Source of the DNA: Bacteroidota bacterium
Lineage (GTDB): Bacteria; Bacteroidota; Ignavibacteria; Palsa-1295
Reading direction: 5' to 3'
Assembly (NCBI GenBank): GCA_018266755.1
Contig: JAFDZW010000005.1
Span: forward strand, 1,093,233-1,157,232
DNA: 64,000 nt
Under the pieces are notes generated by a model. The model saw only the letters and a list, made by a program, of their open reading frames with translations, ran no database searches and had not been told where the DNA came from. Shown one piece after another: positions 49,388 through 58,854 of this stretch (within the stretch, counting starts at the first letter, position 1; every line of letters starts with the position of its first letter). The translations under genes were made by a program, and so were the position numbers.

Positions 49388-50380
49388 ATGACTCCGCATA
49401 GTTGCTCTCGGGTTCTCGGTATTCTCACCTACTCGATGCTTGCCATTGGGCAATTGCTCACGGCCGGATGTCGTTCATCCGTTACCGCTCCAACGGAAAC
49501 TCCTGTACTGAAAGATTCGGTCACATACCGGGTGACTGCCAAAAGCTCCAATGTCACTGCAGACTCCTTAATCGAACTCCGGCTCACACCGACTCCGCCG
49601 GGAATCGTGTCATATCGATGGTCGTATACGGATACAGCGGGACATGCGGAGTACACAGATTCCAACCGCTTCAACGCAGCCATCCACTTCCCCGGTCTCT
49701 ATACAATTCAAGTCGAGGCATTCGCATCCGGCAGTACGAAGGCGATGGTTGTCGAAACCGGCTTTGTCTACGTGCACCCCCACGCCATTGAGCTGTCACT
49801 CATTCAACAGTTTCAAAAGGTACGGATCGACGTTCGCTTTTCAGGCTGGTATCGTGACAGTGTGTATCATCACGCCGGTTCGCTTCGCACAGTGTATGAT
49901 TCGCTCCGTGGGTTGTTCGATGACGGTAAGTCAGTGACGCTCGACGTGCTTGTCGATCCATTGGGTAGCTTTTCCGCAAGCACGCACCCGCCTCAAACAT
50001 CGTCAGGTACCCCACCCGAATACGCTTCCGGGCAAGACGCCTACATCTCCGGCGAGCTGTCGTATGATGGGACCCAGCTTGACGATGCAGATCTGCGTGG
50101 AGATGCGGGCTCATTCATGAACCTCGATGGGCACCAATCCCAAGACGATCGTTCGGTCTCCCTCTTGTTTCGCTCGCTGCATGTAGTGGACGTGTTCACT
50201 GATTCCGTTCGGTTCATGGAATTTGGGAATACATTACGGTCAGCGGTCCAGGTTCAAGATGATTCGGTGTCGAGCTATTCCTACGCGAATACGCACGAAT
50301 ATTTTTCCCACCGCCTCCTTCAAATAGATACAACCGATGGATATCATCGAGCATATTGCACGGTCACGTTCTTCCGCTAA
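49388..50380 (+). CDS. PKD-like lipoprotein 1
   Basis: A 330-aa protein (a TTG at 49379 is a less likely start). The signal has ILTYSMLAIGQLLTAGCRSS (lipobox Cys about residue 28). Residues about 40-130 resemble a PKD-type beta-sandwich (LTPTPPGIVSYRWSYTDTAG, FPGLYTIQVEA). The C-terminal half is unique and beta-rich. It overlaps the next gene by 44 nt. Function is unknown. Confidence 0.72.
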   Translation: MTPHSCSRVLGILTYSMLAIGQLLTAGCRSSVTAPTETPVLKDSVTYRVTAKSSNVTADSLIELRLTPTPPGIVSYRWSYTDTAGHAEYTDSNRFNAAIHFPGLYTIQVEAFASGSTKAMVVETGFVYVHPHAIELSLIQQFQKVRIDVRFSGWYRDSVYHHAGSLRTVYDSLRGLFDDGKSVTLDVLVDPLGSFSASTHPPQTSSGTPPEYASGQDAYISGELSYDGTQLDDADLRGDAGSFMNLDGHQSQDDRSVSLLFRSLHVVDVFTDSVRFMEFGNTLRSAVQVQDDSVSSYSYANTHEYFSHRLLQIDTTDGYHRAYCTVTFFR

Positions 50381-51317
50381 GCGAAGCCTCGTGCTCGCAG
50401 CCGCGATATGGTTGTTCCTTTGTGGCTGTCATTCGTCTGGCGACCCGCTTCAGCCGGTTCCATCCTCTGGTCCCAAGCCGGCGGCGCCGAAAGATACCCT
50501 CCGAATTGTACCGAGTTCGACTGTCGAGCTTCCGACCGACACCCTAGAATTTTTCGCTACGACTACACTTGCGCTCCCCAGACCGATGCTCTTTGAATGG
50601 GAGTTCGATGATTCATTCCATGTGATCACAGGTCTCGACCTCGATACGATTCGGTACTATTTCCGTGAGCCCGGTGAACATGTCGTCCGGCTGAAACTGA
50701 TTGAACCGAAGTCTCAATTGGTGTACGATACTGCGTCAACGACGATCCAACGCACGCCAAGTGACGCGGAGCGTACGTTTGCGATTTTGCAGAAATTCTC
50801 GAACTTGTCGGTAACAATGACCGCGAAGAATCACTACTCAACGAATACGAACAACGATACCGTGGCCTCGGAGACAACTGTGTTCCAACCGTATGCTTCG
50901 TTGAACTGGCACTATCATCAATGCGGCGTTCTATACTCGTTTTACCAGCCTCCGAATTCATACCCGCATCGCACTGACTCCCGGTCCACATACATCAAAT
51001 TCTCCGACGACGGGAAACGTATCGATTCCCTCGACATCGCCATCTACCAGGCTACCGAAGGCCAGATCCAACCTGCCGACCCTAACCTGAAATTCACAAT
51101 CTCACAGAGGCTGACCCTGATAAACCTGCCACTAACGTACTACAGCAAAGACAGCGTAGTGGTGAATCTGAAGGGCCCGGAGGTAGAGCCCAAGGTGATC
51201 GAATATGGAACGGGCCTATACCTGCAGTCGAGCACGGACTTCTACTACCGAAACTCCACCTCCACCGACTGGGGCTCGCCCGACTCGCCGCCGGAATTGC
51301 GGTTGACCTTGTGGTAG
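50337..51317 (+). CDS. PKD-like lipoprotein 2
   Basis: A 326-aa protein with signal and lipobox (LVLAAAIWLFLCGCHSSGD). It has the same plan as the preceding gene: a PKD-like stretch (LPRPMLFEWEFDDSF, FREPGEHVVRLKLIEPKSQ), then FAILQKFSNLSVTM, which parallels IELSLIQQFQKVRIDV there, then a unique beta-rich region. The two genes look like an old tandem duplication. Confidence 0.72.
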   Translation: MDIIEHIARSRSSAKRSLVLAAAIWLFLCGCHSSGDPLQPVPSSGPKPAAPKDTLRIVPSSTVELPTDTLEFFATTTLALPRPMLFEWEFDDSFHVITGLDLDTIRYYFREPGEHVVRLKLIEPKSQLVYDTASTTIQRTPSDAERTFAILQKFSNLSVTMTAKNHYSTNTNNDTVASETTVFQPYASLNWHYHQCGVLYSFYQPPNSYPHRTDSRSTYIKFSDDGKRIDSLDIAIYQATEGQIQPADPNLKFTISQRLTLINLPLTYYSKDSVVVNLKGPEVEPKVIEYGTGLYLQSSTDFYYRNSTSTDWGSPDSPPELRLTLW

Positions 51318-51569
51318 CTACTGGGGAAATGATGGGAGACGGCTGGACCCTCGATTCCATCGGTTGGCACTCGACGAAGGTGACCCCAACACTGCGGCTA
51401 ATCTTTACCAAATACTGAAGACCGGTGTAACCGATTGTATATACAGGATATTTGCTGTTTGGGCTACGTGTCGGATACAGATGCCTATGTGCGCCAATAA
51501 AAAAGAAAAAAATTGTAACCAATGACCGGGGGATGAGTTACTATTAAGTAATACACACAGTCCGTACCC

Positions 51570-54500
51570 ATGCGACGATACCGGTTCGTCCTATCCCTCT
51601 TTTTGTTGCTTGTTGCAGGCCTGGCGGCGCGCGCGCAACAACCCCAGTGGCGCCTGCTCGCGCCGAATATCATGCAGACCTCGCGCAACACGGCGTTCGC
51701 ACCCGCTGAGTATGGGTCGATCAAAGCGAAGGATTCGGTCATCCTTGCCGGATGGGCCAATTTGGTGCTTTCAACCGATTACGGCGCGACCTGGACGACG
51801 CTGACTACTCCGCCAATTGGGAATTGGATCGGCGATGTCGATATCTGGGATGTCGATCACTTTGCATTCGTCACACGCGATAAAGGCGCGTTCTACACGA
51901 CCGACCGCGGCAATACATGGAAGAGCCTGGTCCCTTCGACTGGCGGACATTGCATCCTCTACGATTTCGCACCGGACCGGTTCATCCTCTATGCCGATAT
52001 GGGCGTGGTAACCAAGGTCACGCTCGGGAGCACGCCAATCCGTACTAGTACCGGATCGTGGGGATATATCACCGTCGCCGCAGACAGCACATACCGCATT
52101 TCCGCCGGGGGCTCATTCTATTACAGTACCGATCACGGTGTTTCCTGGGTCAAGACTGCAACCGGTGTAACGTATCAAGACTGCAACACCTCGATCTCCG
52201 ATCAAACCGACCCGAATATCCACATTGTGATCAATGAAAACTGGGCGTTTCGCAGCCCGGTATTCTCGCAGATGTTTCGGACGACCGACAACGGAGTGAC
52301 CTGGAATTTGTGCTATAAGGTCTCGCTCGGAGCGTTTACTGATCTCAAAGGCAATTCCACTCGCGGCTGCCACGATTATTTTGTCGGAGAAGAGGGCAAC
52401 GGAATCCTGCGCTCGTCCGATCAGGGAGTAACCTGGACACCGATGATCTCGCCGGTCTCGGCTGTAGATTCACACAACATTTTTGCCGTCGACGACAGCC
52501 TCCTGTACGTCATCGATACCCTCGGTTCGATCTGGGGTACTGCCGCTCCCGGAACGTCGAGCGGACTGGGGATTCAGGGTCAGCACTTGTTCAAGCCGTT
52601 TTCGCTTTCGATCTGCGACACACCGATTTATAACTATTTCGTCCTCTCGCCGTCGACGTGCCGACCGAAGTGGGCGGTCTCGGCCGAGATCGACGGCCAA
52701 GACATTTCGAGCTACCTGCTGTTGAAGCAGCCAACGCTGCCGCCGCCGGACCATGACACCATCTATGTGCGGTTTAATCCGGTGAGCGTCGGTGCGAAGC
52801 ATGGGCGCGTCAAGCTGACACTCAACGACGGATCAATCACCTATATCGATCTCGACGGATCTGTTTCACCACCGACACTCGATACGAAACCGTCGAGACT
52901 CTTTACCGATGATACGATCGATTTCTGCTCGAGCGCACTTGACAGTCTTCTCCTCAAAGCAGCTTGCCCCGTTGTCTTTTCATCGGTCACCATCATCGGC
53001 CAGGATGCATCATCGTTCGTGATTGTCGGCTCGAAACCGAAACTGCTCCCATCCGACTCCATGCTGCGTGTGCTCTGTAGCCCGAAGCGTTCGGGTATGC
53101 TTCACGCGTTTGTGCATTTTGTTGGGAAAGACGGCGGCAGTTGGGATGTGCCCCTCGATCTGTACGTACGAACGCTGCCGTTTACCTATTCGCCACCGGC
53201 CCTCTTCGTCGGCGATACGATTGCCGGCTGCAATACGCGGCTCGACAGTCTGATTGTTCACGCCCCATGCCCGACATCGTTCTTGTCTGTGACAGTGCTC
53301 GGATCCGATTCACTTTCGTACACCATCGTCGGTAACAAACTACTGAATATTCCTTCGGACTCGGTGCTGCACGTACTTTGTACTCCGCATCGCGCCGGTC
53401 GTTTGCATGCGCGGCTGCATATCGTCCGTTCAGATGGGGGCACAATCGACTTGCCGCTCGATCTCGATGCCGATACCATTGGTGTGACGGTATCACCACT
53501 CACCTCTTCTCGCGTCGATACGATCTATATCTGCCAGCTTCACACCGACAGCATTCTTCTGCGCGCACCGTGCGCGGTCGGGATTGGTTCGTTCACGATC
53601 AGCGGGCCGGACTCCGCATCGTTCCGCTCTTCGCGCCGCTCGGCAGTGTTGCCGGCGGACTCGCTCGTGAGTATCGTCTGCGACCCCACACACACCGGCG
53701 ACCTGACGGCTACACTACATATCGCCACGCTTGACGGCAGAAGCTGGGACGTGCTGTTGCATGTCGTCGTGCTCACGGCGCCGATCGCGGTCGAGCCGCC
53801 GGAGCTGTTCCATGGCGATACACTCTATCTCTGTTCGCGTGAACTCGATAGCCTGCGGATCGTCTCGCCATGTCCGTTCGCGATCGACTCTGCAACGATC
53901 CTCGGGCCGGACTCCGCATCGTTCACGTTCACAAGTTTGAACGCCTCCGCATCGGATTCGTTGGTACGAGTGCTCTGTACACCTCGTCACGACGGCACCC
54001 TCACTGCATCCGTCCATGTCGTTGCTTCGGACGGACGCACCGAGGACATTCCCCTCTCGGTAGTTGTGAGCCCCGATCAAACGATCGCTCGTGCGCTGGC
54101 AAGTTTGCAAGGCGACACACTCTATCCGTGCCAGAGCCGCGTCGGTACGATCGAGCTGCGGTCCCCATGCAGTAACGACATTGTTACGGCGACGCTCCAA
54201 GGGCAAGACGCTGCGCTCTTCTCGCTTTCATTGACAACCGCACATCTGCCCGAAGATTCGCTCCTGACGGTCGATCTCGCCCCGACAACGAACGGACACT
54301 ACCGTACGACACTCCATCTCGAAGCAGCCGATGGACGTACGTGGGATTTCCCGATCGATGTATTCCGCGCTGCAACTCAGATCTCGTACGCACCGGCAGC
54401 TCTCTTTCGCGGGGATACAGTTTCGATGTGTGTCGGTGGGTCGGATACGATCGTGTTACGAACGCCGTGTCCGCTGTCGCTTTCTTCGATGTCGATCACG

Positions 54501-55661
54501 GGTGTCGATGCAGCATCGTATACATTACTCACGACTTCGACGCAACTTCCCGCCGATTCGGTGGTCATTGTGCGTTGCACGCCGAAACACCTTGGGATGC
54601 TCGATGCAACTCTTCATGTAAGCGACGCCGAAGGCGGGAGCCACGATATATCGCTCGCTGTCGTTGTCGCCGGAGCGACCGTCACGCTCTCGCCGGCGGT
54701 GCTGTTCGATAACGATTCGCTCTCAGTGTGTACCAGCATCGCGGATTCTGTTTCGATCCGCATCCCGTGTCCGGTGGACCTGGCGGATATCTCCGTCACC
54801 GGTCCGGACGCATCGTCGTTCGTGCTGACGGCCACCGCTCCGCTGACGGTAACACACGACTCGACGATCGTGCTGACCTGTGTACCCGTGCATCCGGGTA
54901 AACTCGATGCGAAGCTGCACATGAGCGCAACGGATGGTCGTTCGTGGGATGTGCCGCTGGCACCGTTCGTAAACGCACTTCCTACCGTATTCTTCGATCA
55001 ACACAGCATGACACCTGCGTATACTGACACCGTGGGCGGCGATGCATTCATCCCGATCGTGATCGAGCATACGGGAGCACAAACCGATGTCGAGTTTACG
55101 GTAAACTTCGACCCCAGACCACTGGTGTATCGGGGAGTGTTCGACCGGCAAGGACGCGACGTAACGATCGGACATCCGTCCGCTTCGCAAGCGCGCGTAC
55201 GGTTCAATACGCGCAACGATACGACCCTCGAAGCGTACTTCTCGTTCTACCCGGTCGATTCGGCATGTACGCATGTCACGATCGATTCGGTGACCGGCGC
55301 CGATGGGTCGCTTGCTTGTCTGAGTGTCCTCTCACAGCCGATCGGTACCGATGTGTGTTCACCGACCGGCTGCGCATGGGGCCCGCTTGCAAACTACCTC
55401 CGGTTCCGCACGATGCCGAACCTGAAGATTATCCCCAATCCTGCGAATACATCCTTCATCTTGCGCACAAGCGAACGCATCGAGCATGCGACCGTCGAGA
55501 TTGTCGATGTATTCGGCACACGAACCAGAGTTGCCGATGATGTGACGATTTCGCAGGACGGCCTGAACTGTAGCACCGATCGGTTTGCAAGCGGCGTCTA
55601 CGAAACGGTGGTCACCGCAAGCGCAGGAACGATCCACGCGCGAGTCGTGGTGATGCGATAG
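51570..55661 (+). CDS. 1363-aa T9SS protein with BNR region and seven cysteine-bearing repeats
   Basis: The signal peptide is FVLSLFLLLVAGLAARAQ. Residues about 30-330 are BNR-like (STDYGATW, TTDRGNTW, SSDQGVTW). From about 445 to 1125 come seven repeats of roughly 90-100 residues with the frame LF-x-x-DT-x6-C, x-PCP, GxDxxSF, Dx4VxCxP, GxLxAxLHxxxxDGxSWDxPL, usually with three Cys per unit. They resemble Ig-like anchor domains. A beta domain (about 1130-1260) and a type IX sorting domain (KIIPNPANTSFIL to ASGVYETVVTAS) end it. It is probably a surface protein. Confidence 0.88.
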   Translation: MRRYRFVLSLFLLLVAGLAARAQQPQWRLLAPNIMQTSRNTAFAPAEYGSIKAKDSVILAGWANLVLSTDYGATWTTLTTPPIGNWIGDVDIWDVDHFAFVTRDKGAFYTTDRGNTWKSLVPSTGGHCILYDFAPDRFILYADMGVVTKVTLGSTPIRTSTGSWGYITVAADSTYRISAGGSFYYSTDHGVSWVKTATGVTYQDCNTSISDQTDPNIHIVINENWAFRSPVFSQMFRTTDNGVTWNLCYKVSLGAFTDLKGNSTRGCHDYFVGEEGNGILRSSDQGVTWTPMISPVSAVDSHNIFAVDDSLLYVIDTLGSIWGTAAPGTSSGLGIQGQHLFKPFSLSICDTPIYNYFVLSPSTCRPKWAVSAEIDGQDISSYLLLKQPTLPPPDHDTIYVRFNPVSVGAKHGRVKLTLNDGSITYIDLDGSVSPPTLDTKPSRLFTDDTIDFCSSALDSLLLKAACPVVFSSVTIIGQDASSFVIVGSKPKLLPSDSMLRVLCSPKRSGMLHAFVHFVGKDGGSWDVPLDLYVRTLPFTYSPPALFVGDTIAGCNTRLDSLIVHAPCPTSFLSVTVLGSDSLSYTIVGNKLLNIPSDSVLHVLCTPHRAGRLHARLHIVRSDGGTIDLPLDLDADTIGVTVSPLTSSRVDTIYICQLHTDSILLRAPCAVGIGSFTISGPDSASFRSSRRSAVLPADSLVSIVCDPTHTGDLTATLHIATLDGRSWDVLLHVVVLTAPIAVEPPELFHGDTLYLCSRELDSLRIVSPCPFAIDSATILGPDSASFTFTSLNASASDSLVRVLCTPRHDGTLTASVHVVASDGRTEDIPLSVVVSPDQTIARALASLQGDTLYPCQSRVGTIELRSPCSNDIVTATLQGQDAALFSLSLTTAHLPEDSLLTVDLAPTTNGHYRTTLHLEAADGRTWDFPIDVFRAATQISYAPAALFRGDTVSMCVGGSDTIVLRTPCPLSLSSMSITGVDAASYTLLTTSTQLPADSVVIVRCTPKHLGMLDATLHVSDAEGGSHDISLAVVVAGATVTLSPAVLFDNDSLSVCTSIADSVSIRIPCPVDLADISVTGPDASSFVLTATAPLTVTHDSTIVLTCVPVHPGKLDAKLHMSATDGRSWDVPLAPFVNALPTVFFDQHSMTPAYTDTVGGDAFIPIVIEHTGAQTDVEFTVNFDPRPLVYRGVFDRQGRDVTIGHPSASQARVRFNTRNDTTLEAYFSFYPVDSACTHVTIDSVTGADGSLACLSVLSQPIGTDVCSPTGCAWGPLANYLRFRTMPNLKIIPNPANTSFILRTSERIEHATVEIVDVFGTRTRVADDVTISQDGLNCSTDRFASGVYETVVTASAGTIHARVVVMR

Positions 55662-55685
55662 TCTTACCCCCCAAATAACATACGA

Positions 55686-55718
55686 AGGGTGCGAAGTCAG
55701 CTACGGACTTCGCACCCT
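55686..55718. terminator. Strong hairpin terminator between convergent genes
   Basis: A perfect 13-bp stem, AGGGTGCGAAGTC / GACTTCGCACCCT, with a 7-nt loop lies 25 nt after the long T9SS gene and 44 nt from the end of the convergent gene. Confidence 0.8.
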
Positions 55719-55761
55719 CTCGTGTGACACACGTGAACTCTCTGCTGCGACGAGAGTATCG

Positions 55762-57285
55762 TTATTGTTTGATCACCAACACATTGAACTGCGCGTTATC
55801 GGGGATCGCAACGTTATTCTCGTTGAAGATTTCCCACTTGCTGCGAGTCGTGTTATAGTATACGCCGATCGGGCTGTTATTATAGGTGATATTCGACGGA
55901 TTAAGCTTCTGCGTCACGAAGAGAAAACAGTTCGGATCGCCGTTGCACATCGCATTGTCCACGTCCGTCCCGTTTGCCGAGAGTTTGTTCGCCGCCGTTG
56001 CTGTATGCACGAAGGCAGCTTTGTTCGTACCGCTCAACTGAATAGCGCCATTGCCGATTTGCAGTGCGACGCCGAGCCCGCTCCCCGAGTATCTCGCCGC
56101 CACACCGATACCGTTCGGTGAATATACTTCACCGCGGACACCGACGGTTGCTGCGTTCGCATCGGTTGCTATGCCATACACTCCGTATCCTTTGGGCGTT
56201 TCGCCATACACGCCCCAGCCGCTGCCTGCTTGGTAACCGATGACACCAATCCCAAGCCCGCCGGTCCCGTTATTGACGCCACGCACACCCGCCGAATAGC
56301 CACCCGGCCCTTCGCGAGAAACAAGCCCCACGACGCCGCTTGCACCGGCGCTTGCTCCGGTCCCGTTCGACTTACTTTGTGTTTCGCCGAACACGCCGGT
56401 CGACATTCCGGCGGTATCCTGCGAGATACCGTGGATCGCGCTCACACCGTTTGCGCTCGCCGTGGCTCGCACAGCCTCGCCGATACCGACGGTCGACACT
56501 TCGAGTGCGTTGGCCGTATTGATCGGGTTAATGATGCGAAACGCCCCGGCGATTCCTGCGCCGCTCATCGCAGCGACACCGACACCGTTCTCGCTGATCG
56601 CTTGCAAGCCGCTCGTAAATCCGCCGCCGCGAGCCAGGACACCGGCGTATGCATCCGAACCCCCGTCACTATAGCCCGCAACACCGAAATATCCGGCGCC
56701 ACCAGAACCCCAAATCGCCGAACCGGTCATCACGCCGATCGTGGAGCCGCCACCGCCAAGACCGACGATCGTGCTGCCGCCGGATCCGGAGTTCGAGACT
56801 TGCAAGACAGGATTCGTCCCGTTCGCACCAACGCCCGAGAATGGCAAGTACAGGCTATCCGTCGAGCCGGAGTGCATCGAGACATCCGCACGATTCGCAT
56901 GCTCGGAGTTCAGAGCATACGGCGCCGGCATGAATGCTGTTCTCGGCGTGAGCTCGGTGGTGCCATCGACCGCGACACCGAGGAAATAGGCATGATCGAA
57001 CGCCAGGCTGGCCGGCAGCGGGATCGCCGAACCGAGCAGGACGTTGAAAATCCCTTTGACGACGACGACATTCTGCGTTTCGGTGAAGAGTGTCGCTCCG
57101 CCGGTCGCTGTCGAATAGATACTGAGCGTAAGGGTGTGATTCCCATCCGGCACAGTTGTGCCATCCGATTGAAGCAAGATCCCCTGATAGGCGATCTGCC
57201 GTGGGATTTGGGCCCGAACAATAGTGCCGAACGAGACGAGTGCGACACAAACGATGCAAAGAAAACGCATGTAGCGAGTAAGCAT
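55762..57285 (-). CDS. Secreted fibre-like repeat protein
   Basis: A 507-aa protein with signal peptide MRFLCIVCVALVSFGTIVRAQ. The opening domain IPRQIAYQGILLQSDGTTVPDGNHTLTLSIYS and FMPAPYALNSEHANRAD is common at the N-terminus of secreted Bacteroidota/Ignavibacteria proteins with tail-fibre-like bodies. A long Gly/Ala/Val-rich middle has recurrent GVxGxxxGxGxGV units (about 170-420). No T9SS domain is evident. It is likely a surface adhesin. Confidence 0.75.
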   Translation of the reverse strand: MLTRYMRFLCIVCVALVSFGTIVRAQIPRQIAYQGILLQSDGTTVPDGNHTLTLSIYSTATGGATLFTETQNVVVVKGIFNVLLGSAIPLPASLAFDHAYFLGVAVDGTTELTPRTAFMPAPYALNSEHANRADVSMHSGSTDSLYLPFSGVGANGTNPVLQVSNSGSGGSTIVGLGGGGSTIGVMTGSAIWGSGGAGYFGVAGYSDGGSDAYAGVLARGGGFTSGLQAISENGVGVAAMSGAGIAGAFRIINPINTANALEVSTVGIGEAVRATASANGVSAIHGISQDTAGMSTGVFGETQSKSNGTGASAGASGVVGLVSREGPGGYSAGVRGVNNGTGGLGIGVIGYQAGSGWGVYGETPKGYGVYGIATDANAATVGVRGEVYSPNGIGVAARYSGSGLGVALQIGNGAIQLSGTNKAAFVHTATAANKLSANGTDVDNAMCNGDPNCFLFVTQKLNPSNITYNNSPIGVYYNTTRSKWEIFNENNVAIPDNAQFNVLVIKQ

Positions 57286-57358
57286 AGCAATCCTTTCTAA
57301 ACTGTAATGGTGCAGTCTTGGGGAGCCGCTTCTGTAAATGCGTCTGGGAAGTGTCGGT

Positions 57359-57366
57359 CAAATATA
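57359..57366 (-). promoter_or_regulatory. -7 element TATATTTG
   Basis: TATATTTG on the minus strand lies 74 nt upstream of the fibre-like gene start. Confidence 0.5.
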
Positions 57367-57488
57367 CAGCCATTCGGGCGAAAGTGTACCGATTATCTCG
57401 GAAGATAATTTCGTGAGGGCGTCTTTGATGCCTGTGGGGCCGATTCTTCCGTATTTTGTTGTTCTTCAATTACATCACTGAACGACCC

Positions 57489-58799
57489 ATGCAGGCACCG
57501 TCAGGATACAACCGGGAGGAGTTTATTGCCCGGCTCAAGGCAGCAATGGAATTTGTCGAGCGGCGCGTGATCAACCGCTCCGAAGTCGTCGAGCAGATCT
57601 TTCTCGCGTTGCTCGTCGGCGAACACATACTCATCGAAAGCCGAACCGGCGTCGGGAAAACATTGCTCGCCGATCAGGTCTTCGCCATGTTCGACGAAGC
57701 CCGCATTTTCAAGGTACAGGCGTCGAAAGAACAACAACCCGATACGTATTTCGGCGGCCTCGATATCGAAGAGCTCAAGAAAGGCCTCATCATTCACAAT
57801 ACCGAAGGTTCGCTGATCGAAAGCGAATTCGGTTTCATCGACGAGATCTTCGACGCAAACGACTACACCCTTCGAGCGCTGCTAACGACACTCAACGAAC
57901 GCGCCCTGATCCGTGGCTTGCAGCAAAAGCCCGCCGCGATCCACACGGTGATCGCTGCGACCAATTACCTGCGTATCTCGGAAATCACCGAAGCCTTGCT
58001 CGACCGATTCCTGTTCAAATCGCTCGTCATCCCCGACAAAGATCCGTTCATGCAGTATCTTATCGGCGAGCAATATCTCAAAGCATCCGGCAAGACGCTC
58101 GAGCCGCCGACGAAGGTGCATTACTCCTGGCTGAAATATGCGTCCGGGGTGATCAAAGGGGAATCGCAGGACGAAGAGGTCGCCGTCAGTTCGGAACACC
58201 TGTATTTTACGAACCTCGTGATCCGGCATTACGAAGTCCAGCGTAACCGCATGCTGCAGGAGCGGCCACACGAGGAGCGCATCCGTCATAAAGATTATTA
58301 TATTTCTCCGCGCACACAGGCCAAGTCGCTCGACCTTTTGCGAGCCCTTGCCTTCCTGAAGAACCGGACGTCAGTCGATCTGACGGACGTACAGCGGCTG
58401 CACTATATTCTCTGTACCTCCGGCATTGCTGCCGAGAAGGCGTTATTCGTCAAGTCGTATGAGACGCTGAATCACCTCTACGGCGCAAGCGGCGGGTTCG
58501 AGCAGCTTGCGCAGCTATTAACGATCGAGTCGCTGTTGCGGAGTCTTAAAGCCGATCCGAAGGCCATCCAGGAACCGATTGCCGAGCTCGAAGGAGTGAC
58601 GAAAAAACGGTCGATCGTCGAATGGGCAAAAGAAAAATTCGGCTCCGCCGACAAAGACGCTGGGGCAAAACGCCGACAATTCGAAGCGGTCGTTGCTGCC
58701 ATTCAGCCGCTGACCGAAGACCTCAAACAACTCAAGATTCATATCGAGAAGGAAATCCGCACTGTCTTCGGTTCGCACGACGGCGAACTGACGGCATAA
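57489..58799 (+). CDS. MoxR-family AAA+ ATPase
   Basis: A 436-aa protein from the ATG at 57489. Walker A is SRTGVGKTLLADQV, with GGLDIEELKKGLI and FIDEIFDANDYTLRALLTTLNER forming Walker B and the sensor region, and LLDRFLFKSLV the arginine-finger/sensor region. MoxR ATPases act as chaperones, often with VWA proteins. No VWA gene is adjacent, though a VWA-OmpA gene lies 4 kb downstream. The C-terminal extension (about 350-436) is helical. Confidence 0.88.
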   Translation: MQAPSGYNREEFIARLKAAMEFVERRVINRSEVVEQIFLALLVGEHILIESRTGVGKTLLADQVFAMFDEARIFKVQASKEQQPDTYFGGLDIEELKKGLIIHNTEGSLIESEFGFIDEIFDANDYTLRALLTTLNERALIRGLQQKPAAIHTVIAATNYLRISEITEALLDRFLFKSLVIPDKDPFMQYLIGEQYLKASGKTLEPPTKVHYSWLKYASGVIKGESQDEEVAVSSEHLYFTNLVIRHYEVQRNRMLQERPHEERIRHKDYYISPRTQAKSLDLLRALAFLKNRTSVDLTDVQRLHYILCTSGIAAEKALFVKSYETLNHLYGASGGFEQLAQLLTIESLLRSLKADPKAIQEPIAELEGVTKKRSIVEWAKEKFGSADKDAGAKRRQFEAVVAAIQPLTEDLKQLKIHIEKEIRTVFGSHDGELTA

Positions 58800-58854
58800 G
58801 AGTGGCCGCACGCCGACTCAACTAAGCCCCTCGCTTCGCTGTTGTGTGCTCTCC

